Of a stretch of 64,000 nucleotides of DNA, positions 22,237-33,714 are shown in pieces. Under the pieces are notes generated by a model, which saw only the letters and a list, made by a program, of their open reading frames with translations, had not been told where the DNA came from and did not search any database. Positions within the stretch are counted from its first letter, which is position 1; each line of letters begins with the position of its first letter. The DNA is taken from the NCBI GenBank assembly GCA_949751835.1, contig CATKHK010000055.1, forward strand, positions 1 to 64,000, written 5' to 3'. This DNA is from Blepharisma japonicum. Taxonomy: Eukaryota; Ciliophora; Heterotrichea; Heterotrichida; Blepharismidae. The translations under genes were made by a program, and so were the position numbers.

Positions 22237-22736
22237 TTAAACTTTTATCAAAACTAAAAAATCAGTCTGGCTATAATTCTTCATTAGATGCTAATTTATT
22301 ACTCTTTACTCAATGGCAATCATGTAAAATTTTTTCTAAAATAAGCAGATTTATACTTTTTACTCTGAATAGCCAGCTATCATCATATTTTTCATGAGCC
22401 CAATATTAAATTCAGCTCCTTTATTTTTTCTGCAATTAAGGTTTTCACTCTCAAAGGAAAATATATAGGAACTCAAGAAGCTAAACAGAGCACTAGTAAT
22501 TAAATAATAGGCTGCAAATTGTAAAAAAAGAAGCAATCAAAATCATTTCAGCTGAATCAATATATTTCTACTTTCTAAAAAATTGTCTTAAAATTCTATT
22601 AAAAGAAATTTCTAGCTTTTGACCAATCTATATTCTATGGCGAAAAGGAATTCAGTACCTAAATAAATATAATTTTTATAATTTGCGATAAATTCACCAT
22701 TGTTATAATTAAAATTAATATATTATTTGTAGAATC
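22237..22736. repeat. Duplicated spacer before kinase paralog 5
   Basis: Collinear with the second half of 16372-17340 and 19429-20288 (shared tatataggaactcaagaag, gctgaatcaatatat and gtagaatcATGAGAG). It contains a further worn cyclo-ligase relic around 22290-22390. Confidence 0.7.
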
Positions 22737-25241
22737 ATGAGAGACCATCATAGCGAAGAAGATTTTAAATTTGACAACTATCAGCAATCCATAATTTTAG
22801 ATTCTCATGACAAATCAAGCGAAAAAACATTGAAAGAGGTTGAGGACTTGTCAGTACTTCACCCAAACACAGAATTTGATGGAATATTTAGGATTTTTAT
22901 GCAATTCTACCATGGCAATATCTCAAAAAAGATTAAAGAAAGAAAGAATCAAAATAGACCATGGACTGACTCAGAGCTGATAAATCATTTTATTACTATT
23001 GCAAGGATAATAGAAACTTTGCACTGCAAAGACTCCATACATAGAGATATGAAGCCTGACAATATTTTTTTTATAGATAATGAAGAACTTAGAATTAGAG
23101 ACTTTGGTGAATCAAAAGAAATAATATTTGAAGAGTCGAAATATATAGCAAATTGAACAGATATTTACATGTCTCCAAGCTATATAGAATACTGAAGAAG
23201 TCTTCCTGTTAATAAAGTTGGAAAGAAGAGATCTGAAGAAAATAGGCTTAAAGAAGAAGTATGGTCAGTTGGGAAAATTTTTTATGAGATGGCTGCATTA
23301 GATCTTCATGCAAAGTTTCCTGCTTCAGAAAATAAAACTTGAGAAATAATTGATAATAAATTGAGAAATCGACCTGCAAATTTGAGAATTTTATTAAAAT
23401 GATTGCTTTCTGATGACTATAGAAATCGGCCTAAAATAGAAATGGTTTTGGAGGAATTACAAAAAATAGCGCAAGAAAACAAAACAACTCTTCAATCTGA
23501 AACAGCTCTTCAACCTGAAACAACTTTTACAGATGGTACAACTCGTCTAGGTGCCAACTCCAGCCATCAGCATTATAAAGAGGGGAATGTAGAAAGGATG
23601 ATTACTATTCAGGAACATGGCAGTAATCAAAGTAATCCTGATGGAAAATTTAGTATACCCCATTCATCTTTTAAAAGATATTGTGGGCTTAGTAGTTCTT
23701 CCGTAAATACTCAGGAAGAAATTAAGGAAGATCAATCAATTTTTACAAATACTCAGGAAGAAATTAAACATGGTGAGACTGTTTCTGCAAATACTCAGGA
23801 AGAAATTAAGAAATATCAATCAATTTTTACAAAAACTCAGGAAGAAATTAAACATGGTGAGACTGTTTCTGCAAATACTCAGGAAGAAGTTGCCTGCATT
23901 AAGGATTTTTCGCTAACCAAGCATCCCAAAGGTTCACACACTTTGCCCAATTATCAAAGAGTACCTAATTCAACATGAAGAATGATGAGACGCAATCATA
24001 GCGAAGAATATTTAAAATTTGCATATTATCAGCACTTCAATATTTTAGATTCTTATGACAAATCAAGTGAAAAAACATTGAAAGTTGTTAAATTTACTTT
24101 TAAAGAAGGTCCTAAAGATTCCCCTAAAGCTGCAATTTTAAAACAGTTTTATAGGGTTTGCAAAAAATATAAAAAAGAAGCAAAATTTTTGGAAGAATTT
24201 TCAGCACTTCACCCAAACATTGTAAAGCATTATTATCATACAGAATTTGAAGGAACATTTAGGATTTTTATGGAATACTGCTATGGAAGTGTCTCAAAAG
24301 TGATTGGAGGAAGAGAGAATAAAGGTATACCATGGACTGACTCAGAGCTGATAAATCATTTTATTACTATTGCAAGGGTAATAAAGTTTTTGCACGACAA
24401 TGACTACATCCATGGAGATATGAAGCCTGACAATATTTTTTTTATAGATAATGAAGAACTTAGAATTGGAGACTTTGGTGAATCAAAAGAAATAATATCT
24501 GAAGAGTCGAAATATACAGAATATGGAACAGAAATTTACATGTCTCCAAGCTATTTAAAACACTGAAGAAGTCTTCCTGTTAATAAAGATGGAAAGAAGA
24601 TATCTGAAGAAAATAGGCTTAAAGAAGAAGAAGTATGGTCAGTTGGGAAAACTTTTTATGAGATGGCTGCATTAGATCTTCATGCAAAGTTTCCTGCTTC
24701 AGAAGATGAAATTTGCGAAATAATTGATTATAATTTAAGAAATCGAACTGAAAAATTGAGATCTTTATTACGATGAATGCTCACTGATAACTATACAGAG
24801 AGGCCTAAAATCAAAGAGGTCTTGAAGGAATTACAAAAAATAGCGCAAGAAACCGAAAGAACATTTTCAAATTATACAGCTTTTTCACATGATACATCTC
24901 ATCTAAGTACAAACTCCACCGATTTACTATTTAAAGTGAAGAATGCAGATGGAAAAAGTGCTTTTCAGGAATTTAGTAGTAATAAAAATTGTTTTTCTGA
25001 TCTTCTTCTTAGTGATTCAGTAAAATGTAAGGAAGAAATTAAGCAAGGTGAGGCTATTTCTGCAAATTATCAGGAAGAAGTTAAACAATATCCAATATTT
25101 GAAGAATTTGACAGTGATGAAAATAATGAAATTATGAGTACTTATATTTTTGAATCATGTAATAGTGATTTATGCATAGAATGTACACAACCATTTGAAA
25201 TTGAAATTTATGATCGATTTATTGATTTTGATAATATTTAA
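22737..25241 (+). CDS. Kinase/RING-like array, paralogs 5 and 6 fused: tandem double kinase-like protein
   Basis: With TGA as Trp one frame of 834 residues is continuous. The first unit (22737-23978) lacks the beta-2/beta-3/alpha-C segment: KTLKEVEDLSVLHPN jumps past the AILK Lys, so it has no ATP-anchoring Lys although HRDMKPDN and DFG remain. Its tail holds four 14-residue repeats and has lost the RING-like finger. It reads RVPNSTW (TGA 23976-23978) straight into RMMRRNHSEE, the start of the second unit. The second kinase has AILKQF, HGDMKPDN, DFG and helix F, and a shortened finger (SCNSDLCIECTQPFE). ATG 23982 remains as a possible separate start, but the usual spacer and leader are missing before it. 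Confidence 0.78.
23706..23885 (+). repeat. In-frame 42-nt tandem repeats
   Basis: Four 14-codon units beginning NTQEEIK or KTQEEIK, plus a fifth partial one, alternate between two types (one ending SIFT, one ending ETVSA). The higher-order period is thus 84 nt. Paralog 6 keeps a single diverged version (KEEIKQGEAISANYQEEV). Confidence 0.85.
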
Positions 25242-25640
25242 TTGCATGCTATATGTATGCATCTTGCATAGTATTCTTTGTTAATATTTTTAATTTGACC
25301 AAAAGTTTCGAGGTTTTCTTGTTGTTTATGAAAAAAAAAATTAAAGGAAGAGCCTTAAAACTTTTAATTTAACTTATTGTTAGAATTAAAGTTTTAGCAA
25401 TATTATCCAATTCAGTATCCATAATGTGAAAAATGCCATTTCAAAATCATGCTTCTGGATTTCTTTGACAAATAGCATGCTTTTACTTGTAAATTTCTAA
25501 ATAATAAAATGTTGGCAAAACGCTAGAAAAATAAGAGATTTTCCTTATCATTTTTGCTAGCTTTATTAAAAATTATAGATTCAATTATAATACTTTAAAT
25601 ATTTAATTAAAGCTGATAATAAATTTCAACTATATATGAA
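25242..25640. repeat. Kinase 3' flank, parent copy of 21576-21978
   Basis: Between convergent kinase paralog 6 and the cyclo-ligase gene. No gene seen. Confidence 0.75.
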
Positions 25641-26216
25641 TTATTTTATTACCCCTTCCTCAGTGACAATTATGTGCAACTCTACATCATTTTCTTCAAT
25701 CGGTAATTCATCTACTAACTGCTCTGAGTAGCCTAACCCTATTCTTACTGAGTTTGGATAAGCCTTAAATGTCCTATCATAATATCCTCCCCCGTATCCA
25801 ATTCTATATAGAGAAAAATTAAATCCAACAAAAGGAGCTATTATTACATCTGGAACTCTGATAGGGCTTTCACTATTTGGCACCTTAATTTTATACATTC
25901 CTTGTACAAGGCTTTTTTCCTCCCCATCTCATTCTCTAAATATAAGCGGCTGACCTTTTCCTATAACTACTGGAAGGCAAATAACATAAGACTGTTCCTT
26001 AAAAAGGTTAAGGATAAATTTACAATCAATTTCAGAACCAATTGGATAAAACCCTGAAATAATTCTGGAGCGGGGCGGAATATTTTCTTTTATCAAGGGA
26101 AACGTTTTGGTTCTAAGATTTTCATAATAAAGCTCTTGTTGAGAAAGTAAGGATCTATGAATTATTTTCCTCCGTTCCAATAGCCTTAATCGTAAGGCCT
26201 TTTTGGTTGTTTCCAT
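25641..26216 (-). CDS. MTHFS: 5-formyltetrahydrofolate cyclo-ligase
   Basis: 191 residues, usual length for the family; TGA is Trp at FREWDG. The enzyme uses ATP to convert 5-formyl-THF to 5,10-methenyl-THF in folate one-carbon metabolism. Landmarks: N-terminal basic LRLRLLERRKII, FYPIGSEID, the substrate-binding FRE-W stretch, IIAPFVGFN, and the signature RIGYGGGYYDR, followed by the C-terminal GLGYSEQLVDELP. It is the only intact copy here; truncated or worn 3' ends lie after several kinase paralogs, so this locus is likely the donor. Confidence 0.93.
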
Positions 26217-26653
26217 TAATTTTACTTACAAAATTATCCGCGAAATTAAACGAACTTTGCAATATGGTGTTTATTTACCTATGAGATTAGAAAATAAATA
26301 TTCGAATATAATTTTGACATATTTTACTGAATTTTATATCAAAAATGCAATAAAAAATTAATTCAGTATATGTATATTTATCTAAAGCGATATTTTAAAT
26401 TTTAAAGGATTTGCATTTCATGACTTATCCAAAAAATAATCTCTAATTTTATTTTGACATTAAATACACTTTCGATGTGCTTTACCTTTTATTTTCTTTT
26501 TTAATTTTTTTCCCTTTAAACTCTAAGTTTTACTGATACAAAACTCTTTACAAAAATAATTCAATAACGCATCTTCCTTTATTTTTATTATTTAATATCT
26601 TTTTATTCTAATAAAATTTCTCATCTTAATTTAATATATTACATATAATAAAT
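26217..26653. other. Intergenic region between divergent cyclo-ligase and NEK genes
   Basis: AT-rich, with no gene seen. It must hold both promoters. Confidence 0.5.
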
Positions 26654-28315
26654 ATGAGTGAAAAATACTCAATGGTTCGACTCCTTGGCGAAGGGTCCTT
26701 TGGGAAATGCTACTTAGTTGAAGCTTCTAGTGATCGATCTCTCTGCGTAATTAAACAAATTGATATTCGAACAATGTCGCCATCAGAAAAAGATGAGACA
26801 GTTAAAGAAGCACTAATACTGAGAAGTCTTGAGCACCCCAACATTATCCACTTCAGAGACGCCTATACAACTAAACGCGGAAAACTGTGTATTGTTATGG
26901 ACTATGCTGATGGTGGTGACCTCCAAAGCAGAATTCAAAACCAAAAAGGAAAAAATTTTCCGGAATATGTAATTTTAGATTGATTTGTCCAAATCTGTTT
27001 AGCTATCAAGCATATTCATGACAGGAAGATTTTGCATAGAGATTTAAAAAGCCAAAATATCTTTATTACAGCCAATGGAAGAGTAAAACTAGGTGACTTT
27101 GGGATTGCGAAGGTTCTGAGCAAGACCACTGATAATGCAAAAACAATGGTTGGGACTCCGTATTATCTATCTCCTGAAATCATAGAAAACCGACCATATA
27201 GCTTTAAAAGCGATATTTGGTCATTAGGAGTTCTTTTATACGAAATGTGCAGCCTAAAGCCACCATTTGATGCTTCATCTCTTCATTTTTTAGCCTTGAA
27301 AATTGTAAGAGGAGTGTATCCTGCACTTCCAGCCCAATATAGTAGAGACTTGAAAGCCTTGACAGCAAAAATGCTTGCTACTGATCCACAGCGTAGACCT
27401 TCAGTTCACCAAATTCTAAAAGAGCCAATAATTCGGAATCGAATTCAAAATTTTTTATCATCTTCCAAAAGAGCTGAAGAATTTTCTCATACAATTTTAC
27501 ATAATCAGGACATTTTAAATTACAGACCATCTGAAGAAGCCAAAGATCAACAGCAACAAGAAGAAGGTGCTCAGGAGATCAAACCTGCCATGTCCAAATC
27601 TAACCCAAAGCCAGACAAAAGATATGAGCAGGGCGAAGAAAACAAAAACGAGCCTGAGCAGCAGCCAGCTATGAAAGAAGCTAAAACTCCAAAATTAAAA
27701 TCTGCGTGGTCAGAAGAAAGCAAAAGCCCAGTGCCTCAAGATAATAAAACGAAAAAAAAGAGAGCCTCAAAAAAACAAGAAGAAACACCACCTGAACCAG
27801 GGCATGCTGATAGAGAAGTGGAAAGAAAAATGATGCTTGACGATATTAGAAGAAGGAAAAAAGAGCTTAAAAGTCAATCTCAAGAATTTCAGTTTGTAGG
27901 TGCTGAAGAAAAAGAGCAGAAAGAAGAAGATGCCATGCTTTATGAAATGGGAGAAGCTATGCTCGCACAAGAGTCTGATGCACAGGAAGAGGCTACTATG
28001 GCGACTGAAAGCGAAGTAGTGCCACCTGATAGAGAAGATGACATTGCAGTAGATGAAGAAAGTCAGCCAACACAGCCTTTGCCTGAAGTAGAAACTGCTT
28101 ATAATAAAATTGAAGCACTGAGGCTATATCTTGAAGAAAAACTTGGAGAAGAAGTCCTTGTTGAAGCTTATAGAATCATTAAAGAATGCAACGCAAATGA
28201 AGACGAAATTGGATATGATAAATATTACCCTTATCTAAAGCACTTGATGAATAGAGAAACCCAATTAGAGTATTTGCCTATTATTCAAGCATTAATTGAT
28301 ATGGAGAGTTATTAA
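26654..28315 (+). CDS. NIMA-related protein kinase (NEK family)
   Basis: 553 residues; TGA is Trp at VILDWFVQ. Full catalytic set: GEGSFG loop at 12-17, Lys34, HRDLKSQN at 128-135, DFG at 148-150, GTPYYLSPE and SDIWSLGVLLYEM. The SPEI and KSDIWSLG features with LKSQNIF are typical of NEKs. The C-terminal third is charged, predicted coiled coil (KMMLDDIRRRKKELK), and ends in a helical block IEALRLYLEEKLG. NEKs in ciliates control cilia length and the cell cycle. Its stop lies 12 nt from the stop of the convergent neighbour. It is unrelated in detail to the array kinases just upstream. Confidence 0.93.
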
Positions 28316-28327
28316 TTTTAATACATT

Positions 28328-29587
28328 TTAAAGTGGAGATAATGGAACTAATATTAATTCACCCCCAGCTGTCTTAGCTGTCCTTGTTGAAAAAATATTT
28401 CTGGTTGATGCTGTGCTTGGGGTGCGAGCCATTGGGCTTTGTATAAGAGAAGACATTGTGCGGTTTCTTCGTGATTGCAGCCGACTAGGGTTTAAAGGTC
28501 CAGTTCCGCTAAAAGATTGACATCTAGGTACTTTTTTAGAAACCCCACTTGAGGAGAGATTTTTAGTTAATGCTAAAAAACAGTCAAAACATAAGGGCGC
28601 TTTTTTCATTAAAAATTTTTCATGATTTTTCAGACGTTTGTAATCATTTATTCTCAGCCTAGGATGGATATTTTTAATTATAATAGGAATTTCTTCATTT
28701 TTTAATAGAGAAATTATCATGCTGTAATCTATTTTCGCAATTTTATCAGGCTCAAATATAGCTTCACACATAGCGCATTTCGTATTTTTTATCAAAATTG
28801 CTGGCTGTTTATAGTCAACTGTAAGTTTTTTCTGGTTTAAATAAGTTGGGATATTCATCTCAGAGCTTAAATTAATTGGATTTTTGCGAGATTCATTAAA
28901 AAATCTTAATGATGTCGCACAAAGAAGGCAGAGTTTCAAATTATGGTCTATTCGGAAGTGCAGAACCATTCGTGCAATTTTCATTTTTTCAAAGGTTACT
29001 GCTGATACATGGGTTACTATAGAGTCACAATGCTCTTGAAGCTTTCTTGGCATATCACTTCCTCGTAACGGAATAGCGTCGACGTAATATTCTTTTCCTT
29101 CAAAAGTTGTAGCCCTTTCATATAAGTCATAGGATTGATTATAGAGCTGTAGTTTGTTCTCCTTTTTCTCAAACATACAGAAACCTGGAGTCCAAATTGC
29201 CGTTAAAGCAAAATTTTTAGGTCCATAAGGGTCCACAAATTTCTGGAGAAGTCCATCATATTCTATTTTCCTCTGGTACAAAAATTCATTAAAGGTGTTT
29301 TCATTTAAATATTCAATAATTCTCTTATCTTTTGATATATAAAAGAACACCGCCACAATCCCTGACTGCGAAACCTTTTTCAAAAATTCCTTCTGAATAT
29401 GCTCCTTCGTCAGTTTTTCTTTCGATTTTCTCTTAATCGTCCCATCTTGCGACGTAAAATATCAAAATCTTGGCTGGTAGTACTTATAAATAACAGTTTG
29501 CGGGATCATTACCTTTGGTATTGAATCAAAAACTGCATCTTTTGTCCACAATAAATGAAACAGCATATCATTGAGTCCATCAGCCAT
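28328..29587 (-). CDS. Protein of unknown function
   Basis: 419 residues from ATG 29585-29587, with TGA Trp at PRFWYF. No signal peptide or membrane segment. The central part carries paired cysteines (LCLLCATS, TKCAMCEA, LCFDCFLA) that could form a zinc site. The C terminus is basic and Ser/Thr-Pro rich (SPMARTPSTAS), probably disordered and phosphorylated. It starts 13 nt after the stop of the upstream same-strand oxysterol-binding gene. I do not recognise the family; a cilium or cytoskeleton role would be a guess. Confidence 0.75.
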
Positions 29588-29600
29588 TTAAATTATTAAT

Positions 29601-31415
29601 TTAAAATATATCAGGACACCCAGTAAAGCAGCCTTTGGCTTTTTCTTCCCAATACCCTCCACTATACACCCATTCGTCATTATGCTGCTCAAACCATTTA
29701 GGCTGATAAATTTCTCCAGTTTCTTCTAAAATTTTCCTGCTGGCTCTTTGTTTTTCTTCCAGTCTGAATTTTTCGGAGCTTGCAAATTTTATGTCACCAT
29801 TTTCAAGAGCTCGCTGATCTGGGCGCAGCCGAGAATCTGTAGGGGCTATTCCAGGGACCAGCTCTGGAGGTAGATTTAGTTGTAAAGCAAAATCACTGAA
29901 ATAATAACTGTGTTCAAAAGCGTCAGGATTTGGGGCAAGCTTCCATGCAACGGTAGTATCCCCAGTAATGGGCTCTATGATGTTCATCCCTTCATTATAT
30001 TTTCCATAAATTTTGTATTTTTCTATGCCATTTGCATCTAAAATGCTTCCAGTGACTTCTCCTGAAGGCCTTTCAAACCACCCAGCTTTCTTTAATTCAA
30101 TTATGGCCTTATCACCAGTGGTAATATTACTCATTTCTACTGTCCCATAATGTTCCAGGTAAATTTTCCCCATAATGATATTGTGTACATTAGATAAAGG
30201 TTTCTGTCATATAAAATGGTCATTATACGGTTTTAGGACTACATGGAACGTCCCGCTTGGGTTAACCACAAGATAAGTCCCTTTAAAAGCTGTTTTTACT
30301 TGTGTCATCCCAGAAAACCAATACTTTTCATGGTCTGCATGAATTGCTGAAACTGGGGGATGATGGGAAACCTGCTCACTTATCAAATTGAACCCATCTC
30401 TTTGCAGTTCGTAGGTTTCACCTAATAGTGGATTAAAAGGCTTCATTGTTCTATTTTCGTTACTGGCATAGGAAGATACAGCAAAGCACGCTGCATAAGC
30501 AAGCCTCATACAGGAGTCTGGACATTTGGCTGCTTTTACAAGAACTTCACTATAAGTCAAATCTTCACTAAACCGCTGTAAAAAGCTTAGCGGCTCATTA
30601 AAATATACAGGTACTGCAATCCTGCTTAATTCTAGACCAATTGAATCTTTAATGACTTTTCATATATTAATTTTTTGTCTAGGGTTTCTTAGCACAGGCA
30701 AGCAACTTCTATGAGGCATTAAATCATTGGGAACTAACAAATTTACCTCAACTTCTTCTATTTTCTCTGAAATATGGCTCTGGGCATCTACAAAGTCAAT
30801 TGCGTCGTCATCAATCCCAATATCATACCCAGCCTCTACCCTTTCTTTTTGGACTTTTGCAAACTCCACCCCTCCAATATCGCCTTCAGGAGGCTCATTT
30901 CACAATTTCAAATGGTTTTTTTCTGCATCCTCAATAATACCTAAAGTTTCTGAGCCTATGATTTTCATTTGTTCTGTAAGGCTAATAATCTTGTCAAGTC
31001 CTGGGATATGTTTTTTCATATTAGAAGGAATTAAATCAATTGCAGCCTGGATTTGGGCATGAACACTTCACATTTCACCAATTTTGCCTGAAATAATTTC
31101 TGATATCGGGATTTCTTTAGGGTTTTGCCTTGGAGCGTCTGTTCTGTCTGACTGCTCCCTTCTGATAGCCCAATACCAGTCTTCAGCTTCTGAGACTGTA
31201 AATGCTTTGAGATGGACTGAGGTGCAGCCTGTGTCTATATAAAAACGAAGCGGATTTCTGGGATGTTTAAATACATTTGAAATATCAAGATGTATAGCGC
31301 CACGCTTTGATGAACCTTTTTCTTTGCAGTAGTGAAGGACTCCGTCGTGAAGGATAAAATAGCGCCTTTGCCAGCCAAAAACGTAGTTAGTTCATTTTAA
31401 AAGATAGCCTTCCAT
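29601..31415 (-). CDS. Oxysterol-binding protein-related protein (PH + ORD)
   Basis: 604 residues with TGA Trp at YLLKWTN, GEMWSV, KINIWKV and HFIWQK. An N-terminal PH domain (about 1-95: GYLLKW, RRYFILHDGVLHYC, ending EAEDWYWAI) is followed by a linker and an OSBP-related lipid-transfer domain. The family signature EQVSHHPP sits at about 347-354, with NPLLGETYE before it. Such proteins exchange sterols or PI4P/PS between membranes at contact sites. No FFAT motif is obvious. The start ATG (31413-31415) begins directly with the PH domain. Confidence 0.94.
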
Positions 31416-31533
31416 GAATTATAAAGATGAGCAAAATCAATTTAATGGCGAAAATTGCCTTATTAATTGATAAATGATGTGTGAAATTAAGCTTTTTATT
31501 AAATATAGAAATGCAATAAATCTAGCTCATTAT

Positions 31534-33126
31534 TTATCTAACCATCACGACCTCATCAATCTTCAGAATCATCCTAACACACTCAGTCGCTAACTTAACT
31601 GCGCTCAATGTAACCAATAAAGGCTGCATCACATTTTCGTTCAGCATATTTGTGATCCCTCCTCTCCTCACGTTAATTCCTGCATTTCTGTCTCCTTCAA
31701 TATGTTTATTTCTCAGCTCTGTCACAAGTGAAATTGGGCTAAGCCCTGCATTTTCAGCTAAAGTGTAAGGAATAATTTCAAAAGCTTCAGCAAATGCTCT
31801 TACACAAATGGCTTGAGCACCTATAAGCTCTCTTGAGTATTCCATTAGTTTTATAGAAATTTCAGTTTCAGAGGCTCCTCCACCTGGTAAAAGGGCTTTT
31901 TTCTTGACAAGACTTCGAATAACACAAAGCGCGTCATGTAAAGACCTATCAGCTTCGTCCAGAATCAATTGGTTTGAGCCTCTCACAAGAATTGATGAAG
32001 TTTTACCGCTTGGATGGTCATTTTGGACGCCTGTAATCCTCACAATTTTGCCTTCTCCAACTGTTTCTTCTTCACATAGCTCAGCCGTGCCTAATTTGTC
32101 AGGGGTAAATTGGTCGACGTGGGCAGCTGGGGTAAGTCCTAGGGTTCTTGATATAAAATCTACATCATCGCGCTCTATATCTCTAATGACCATAATTTTG
32201 TTTTTCGCTAAATAAAACAAGCTTAAGTCGTTTGTGGCATCTCTGAGGACTGATTTTTGTATTAAAAGGACATTGCAGCCTGTTTGGACTATTTTCTGGC
32301 ACAGTCCTACGATGTATTTTCTTTCTTCTCTTAAAATTCTGTCCATAGCTTGATAGTCATGTACAACGACGCTGTTTTCCATGTCAGTTTTAGGTGACGA
32401 TAAACAAAACTGAATCAGTCCAATCTTAGGGTTTGCCACCCTAGTAGGGCCTCCAGCTGCATGTGCTGCGTGATTTGTGGCGAAAACTAGCCCATTAACC
32501 AGTTCTGTATCATCTACAGTCCCTCCTAGCTTTTTGCTGACCTTAATATTCCTTAAATCAACATTATCATCGTCAGGTTTCACTATATTCATAACTGCTC
32601 TGACTGCAATAGGAGCCAGCTCATCAGAGTGCTGTGAGACGACTTTGGAAGCTAAACTAGTTGACGCGATTTTTATTAAGGCTTCTTCATTGCTTAGGTT
32701 AAGCTTTATTGACATTTCTTCAAGAACTTCTGATGCTTTGTTAATTGCAAGCTTAAAACTGTCAGAAATCAAGCTTGGGTGGATACCTTTGTCAAGCAGA
32801 GCATTGCAGGAGCTTAAAAGAGACCCAGCCAATACCACGACTGAGGTGGTACCATCGCCAACTTCAATGTCTTGGGCTTTGGAGAGCTCTACAAGCATTT
32901 TGGCAGTGGGGTGGACGACTTCCATTTGTTTAAGAATGGTCGCTCCGTCATTGGTAATGGTCACTTCGCCTTTGGAGTCTTTGATCATTTTGTCCATGCC
33001 ACGAGGGCCTAGGGAGGTTCTTATGGCGTCTGCGACTGCTTTGGCTGCTGTAATGTTGGTGGATCTGACACTTCTGGATTTTTCTGAGCCTGTGAAAATC
33101 CTTTCTTTAGTTCTAGCAGCACTCAT
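31534..33126 (-). CDS. CCT4: T-complex protein 1 subunit delta (CCT4)
   Basis: 530 residues, full length. It is a subunit of the cytosolic CCT/TRiC chaperonin that folds actin and tubulin. Landmarks: ATP-site blocks [20 protein letters not shown] and [10 protein letters not shown], and GGGASETEI near the C terminus. Delta identity rests on [23 protein letters not shown] and the [11 protein letters not shown] region. ATG 33124-33126 is the natural start; the codon before it is TTG. It is divergent from the APC11 gene with 131 nt between the starts. Confidence 0.95.
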   Translation of the reverse strand: MSAARTKERIFTGSEKSRSVRSTNITAAKAVADAIRTSLGPRGMDKMIKDSKGEVTITNDGATILKQMEVVHPTAKMLVELSKAQDIEVGDGTTSVVVLAGSLLSSCNALLDKGIHPSLISDSFKLAINKASEVLEEMSIKLNLSNEEALIKIASTSLASKVVSQHSDELAPIAVRAVMNIVKPDDDNVDLRNIKVSKKLGGTVDDTELVNGLVFATNHAAHAAGGPTRVANPKIGLIQFCLSSPKTDMENSVVVHDYQAMDRILREERKYIVGLCQKIVQTGCNVLLIQKSVLRDATNDLSLFYLAKNKIMVIRDIERDDVDFISRTLGLTPAAHVDQFTPDKLGTAELCEEETVGEGKIVRITGVQNDHPSGKTSSILVRGSNQLILDEADRSLHDALCVIRSLVKKKALLPGGGASETEISIKLMEYSRELIGAQAICVRAFAEAFEIIPYTLAENAGLSPISLVTELRNKHIEGDRNAGINVRRGGITNMLNENVMQPLLVTLSAVKLATECVRMILKIDEVVMVR

Positions 33127-33257
33127 CAATTATAAAATGGATTAGGTTTCAATAGAAGTTTTATATGAGTAGTTTGGAATTGTTAATTGTTAAGCGGGAT
33201 ATAAGTGATTTTATTTAATCTAAGAAATATAATGGCCTAATGCTATAGAAAATAATT

Positions 33258-33542
33258 ATGAAAGTGAAAATTGAAAAATGACTTGGAGTCGCAAGGTGGG
33301 CTTGGGATGTCCCAGACCCTCAATGTGTCATTTGTTTGCTGCCTTTTGAATCCCCATGCCCTACTTGTAAAAACCCTGGAGATGATTGCGCGCCAATAGA
33401 GTCAGAATGTTCGCATCATTTTCATCTTCATTGCATAAGTCATTGGACGTCTGAAGGAAATGAGAAATGTCCTTGCTGTAGAGCAGTGTTTAGAATTAAA
33501 GTTATTAGCAGTGAGCAACAATTCAGATCAGCCCGAACATAA
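33258..33542 (+). CDS. APC11: Anaphase-promoting complex subunit 11 (RING-H2)
   Basis: 94 residues, the usual size. N terminus MKVKIEKW uses TGA for the invariant Trp (MKVKIKxW in other eukaryotes). The RING-H2 follows: CVICLLPF, CPTCKNPGDDC, CSHHFHLHCISHW, and CPCCRAVF, including the extra CxxC insertion typical of APC11. This is the catalytic RING of the APC/C ubiquitin ligase, pairing with APC2. Reading TGA as stop would remove the conserved N terminus. Confidence 0.95.
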
Positions 33543-33714
33543 CTTTGAAAATAATCATTGGAATATAAACTTAATATTTGAATCAAAATATATTTTTATA
33601 AGCTTAATATTTAATTAAATTAGTTTTTAATTTTGATTTCCCTTAAAAATCTTTAATATTTTTGTTTACTTTACATATAAATTACTTCCAATTTAATGAC
33701 ATCTATATATTAAT

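Noticed and set aside
23706-23885. CRISPR-like array
   Set aside because: The repeats are contiguous 42-nt in-frame coding units without spacers.
23982-25241. Separate kinase gene starting at 23982
   Set aside because: Possible, but TGA before it is Trp, no stop intervenes, and the leader and spacer found before all other copies are absent, so one fused gene is the simpler reading.
32477-33145. 222-codon plus-strand open frame
   Set aside because: Antisense shadow of the CCT delta gene; its Ser/Thr-rich content comes from the opposite strand.
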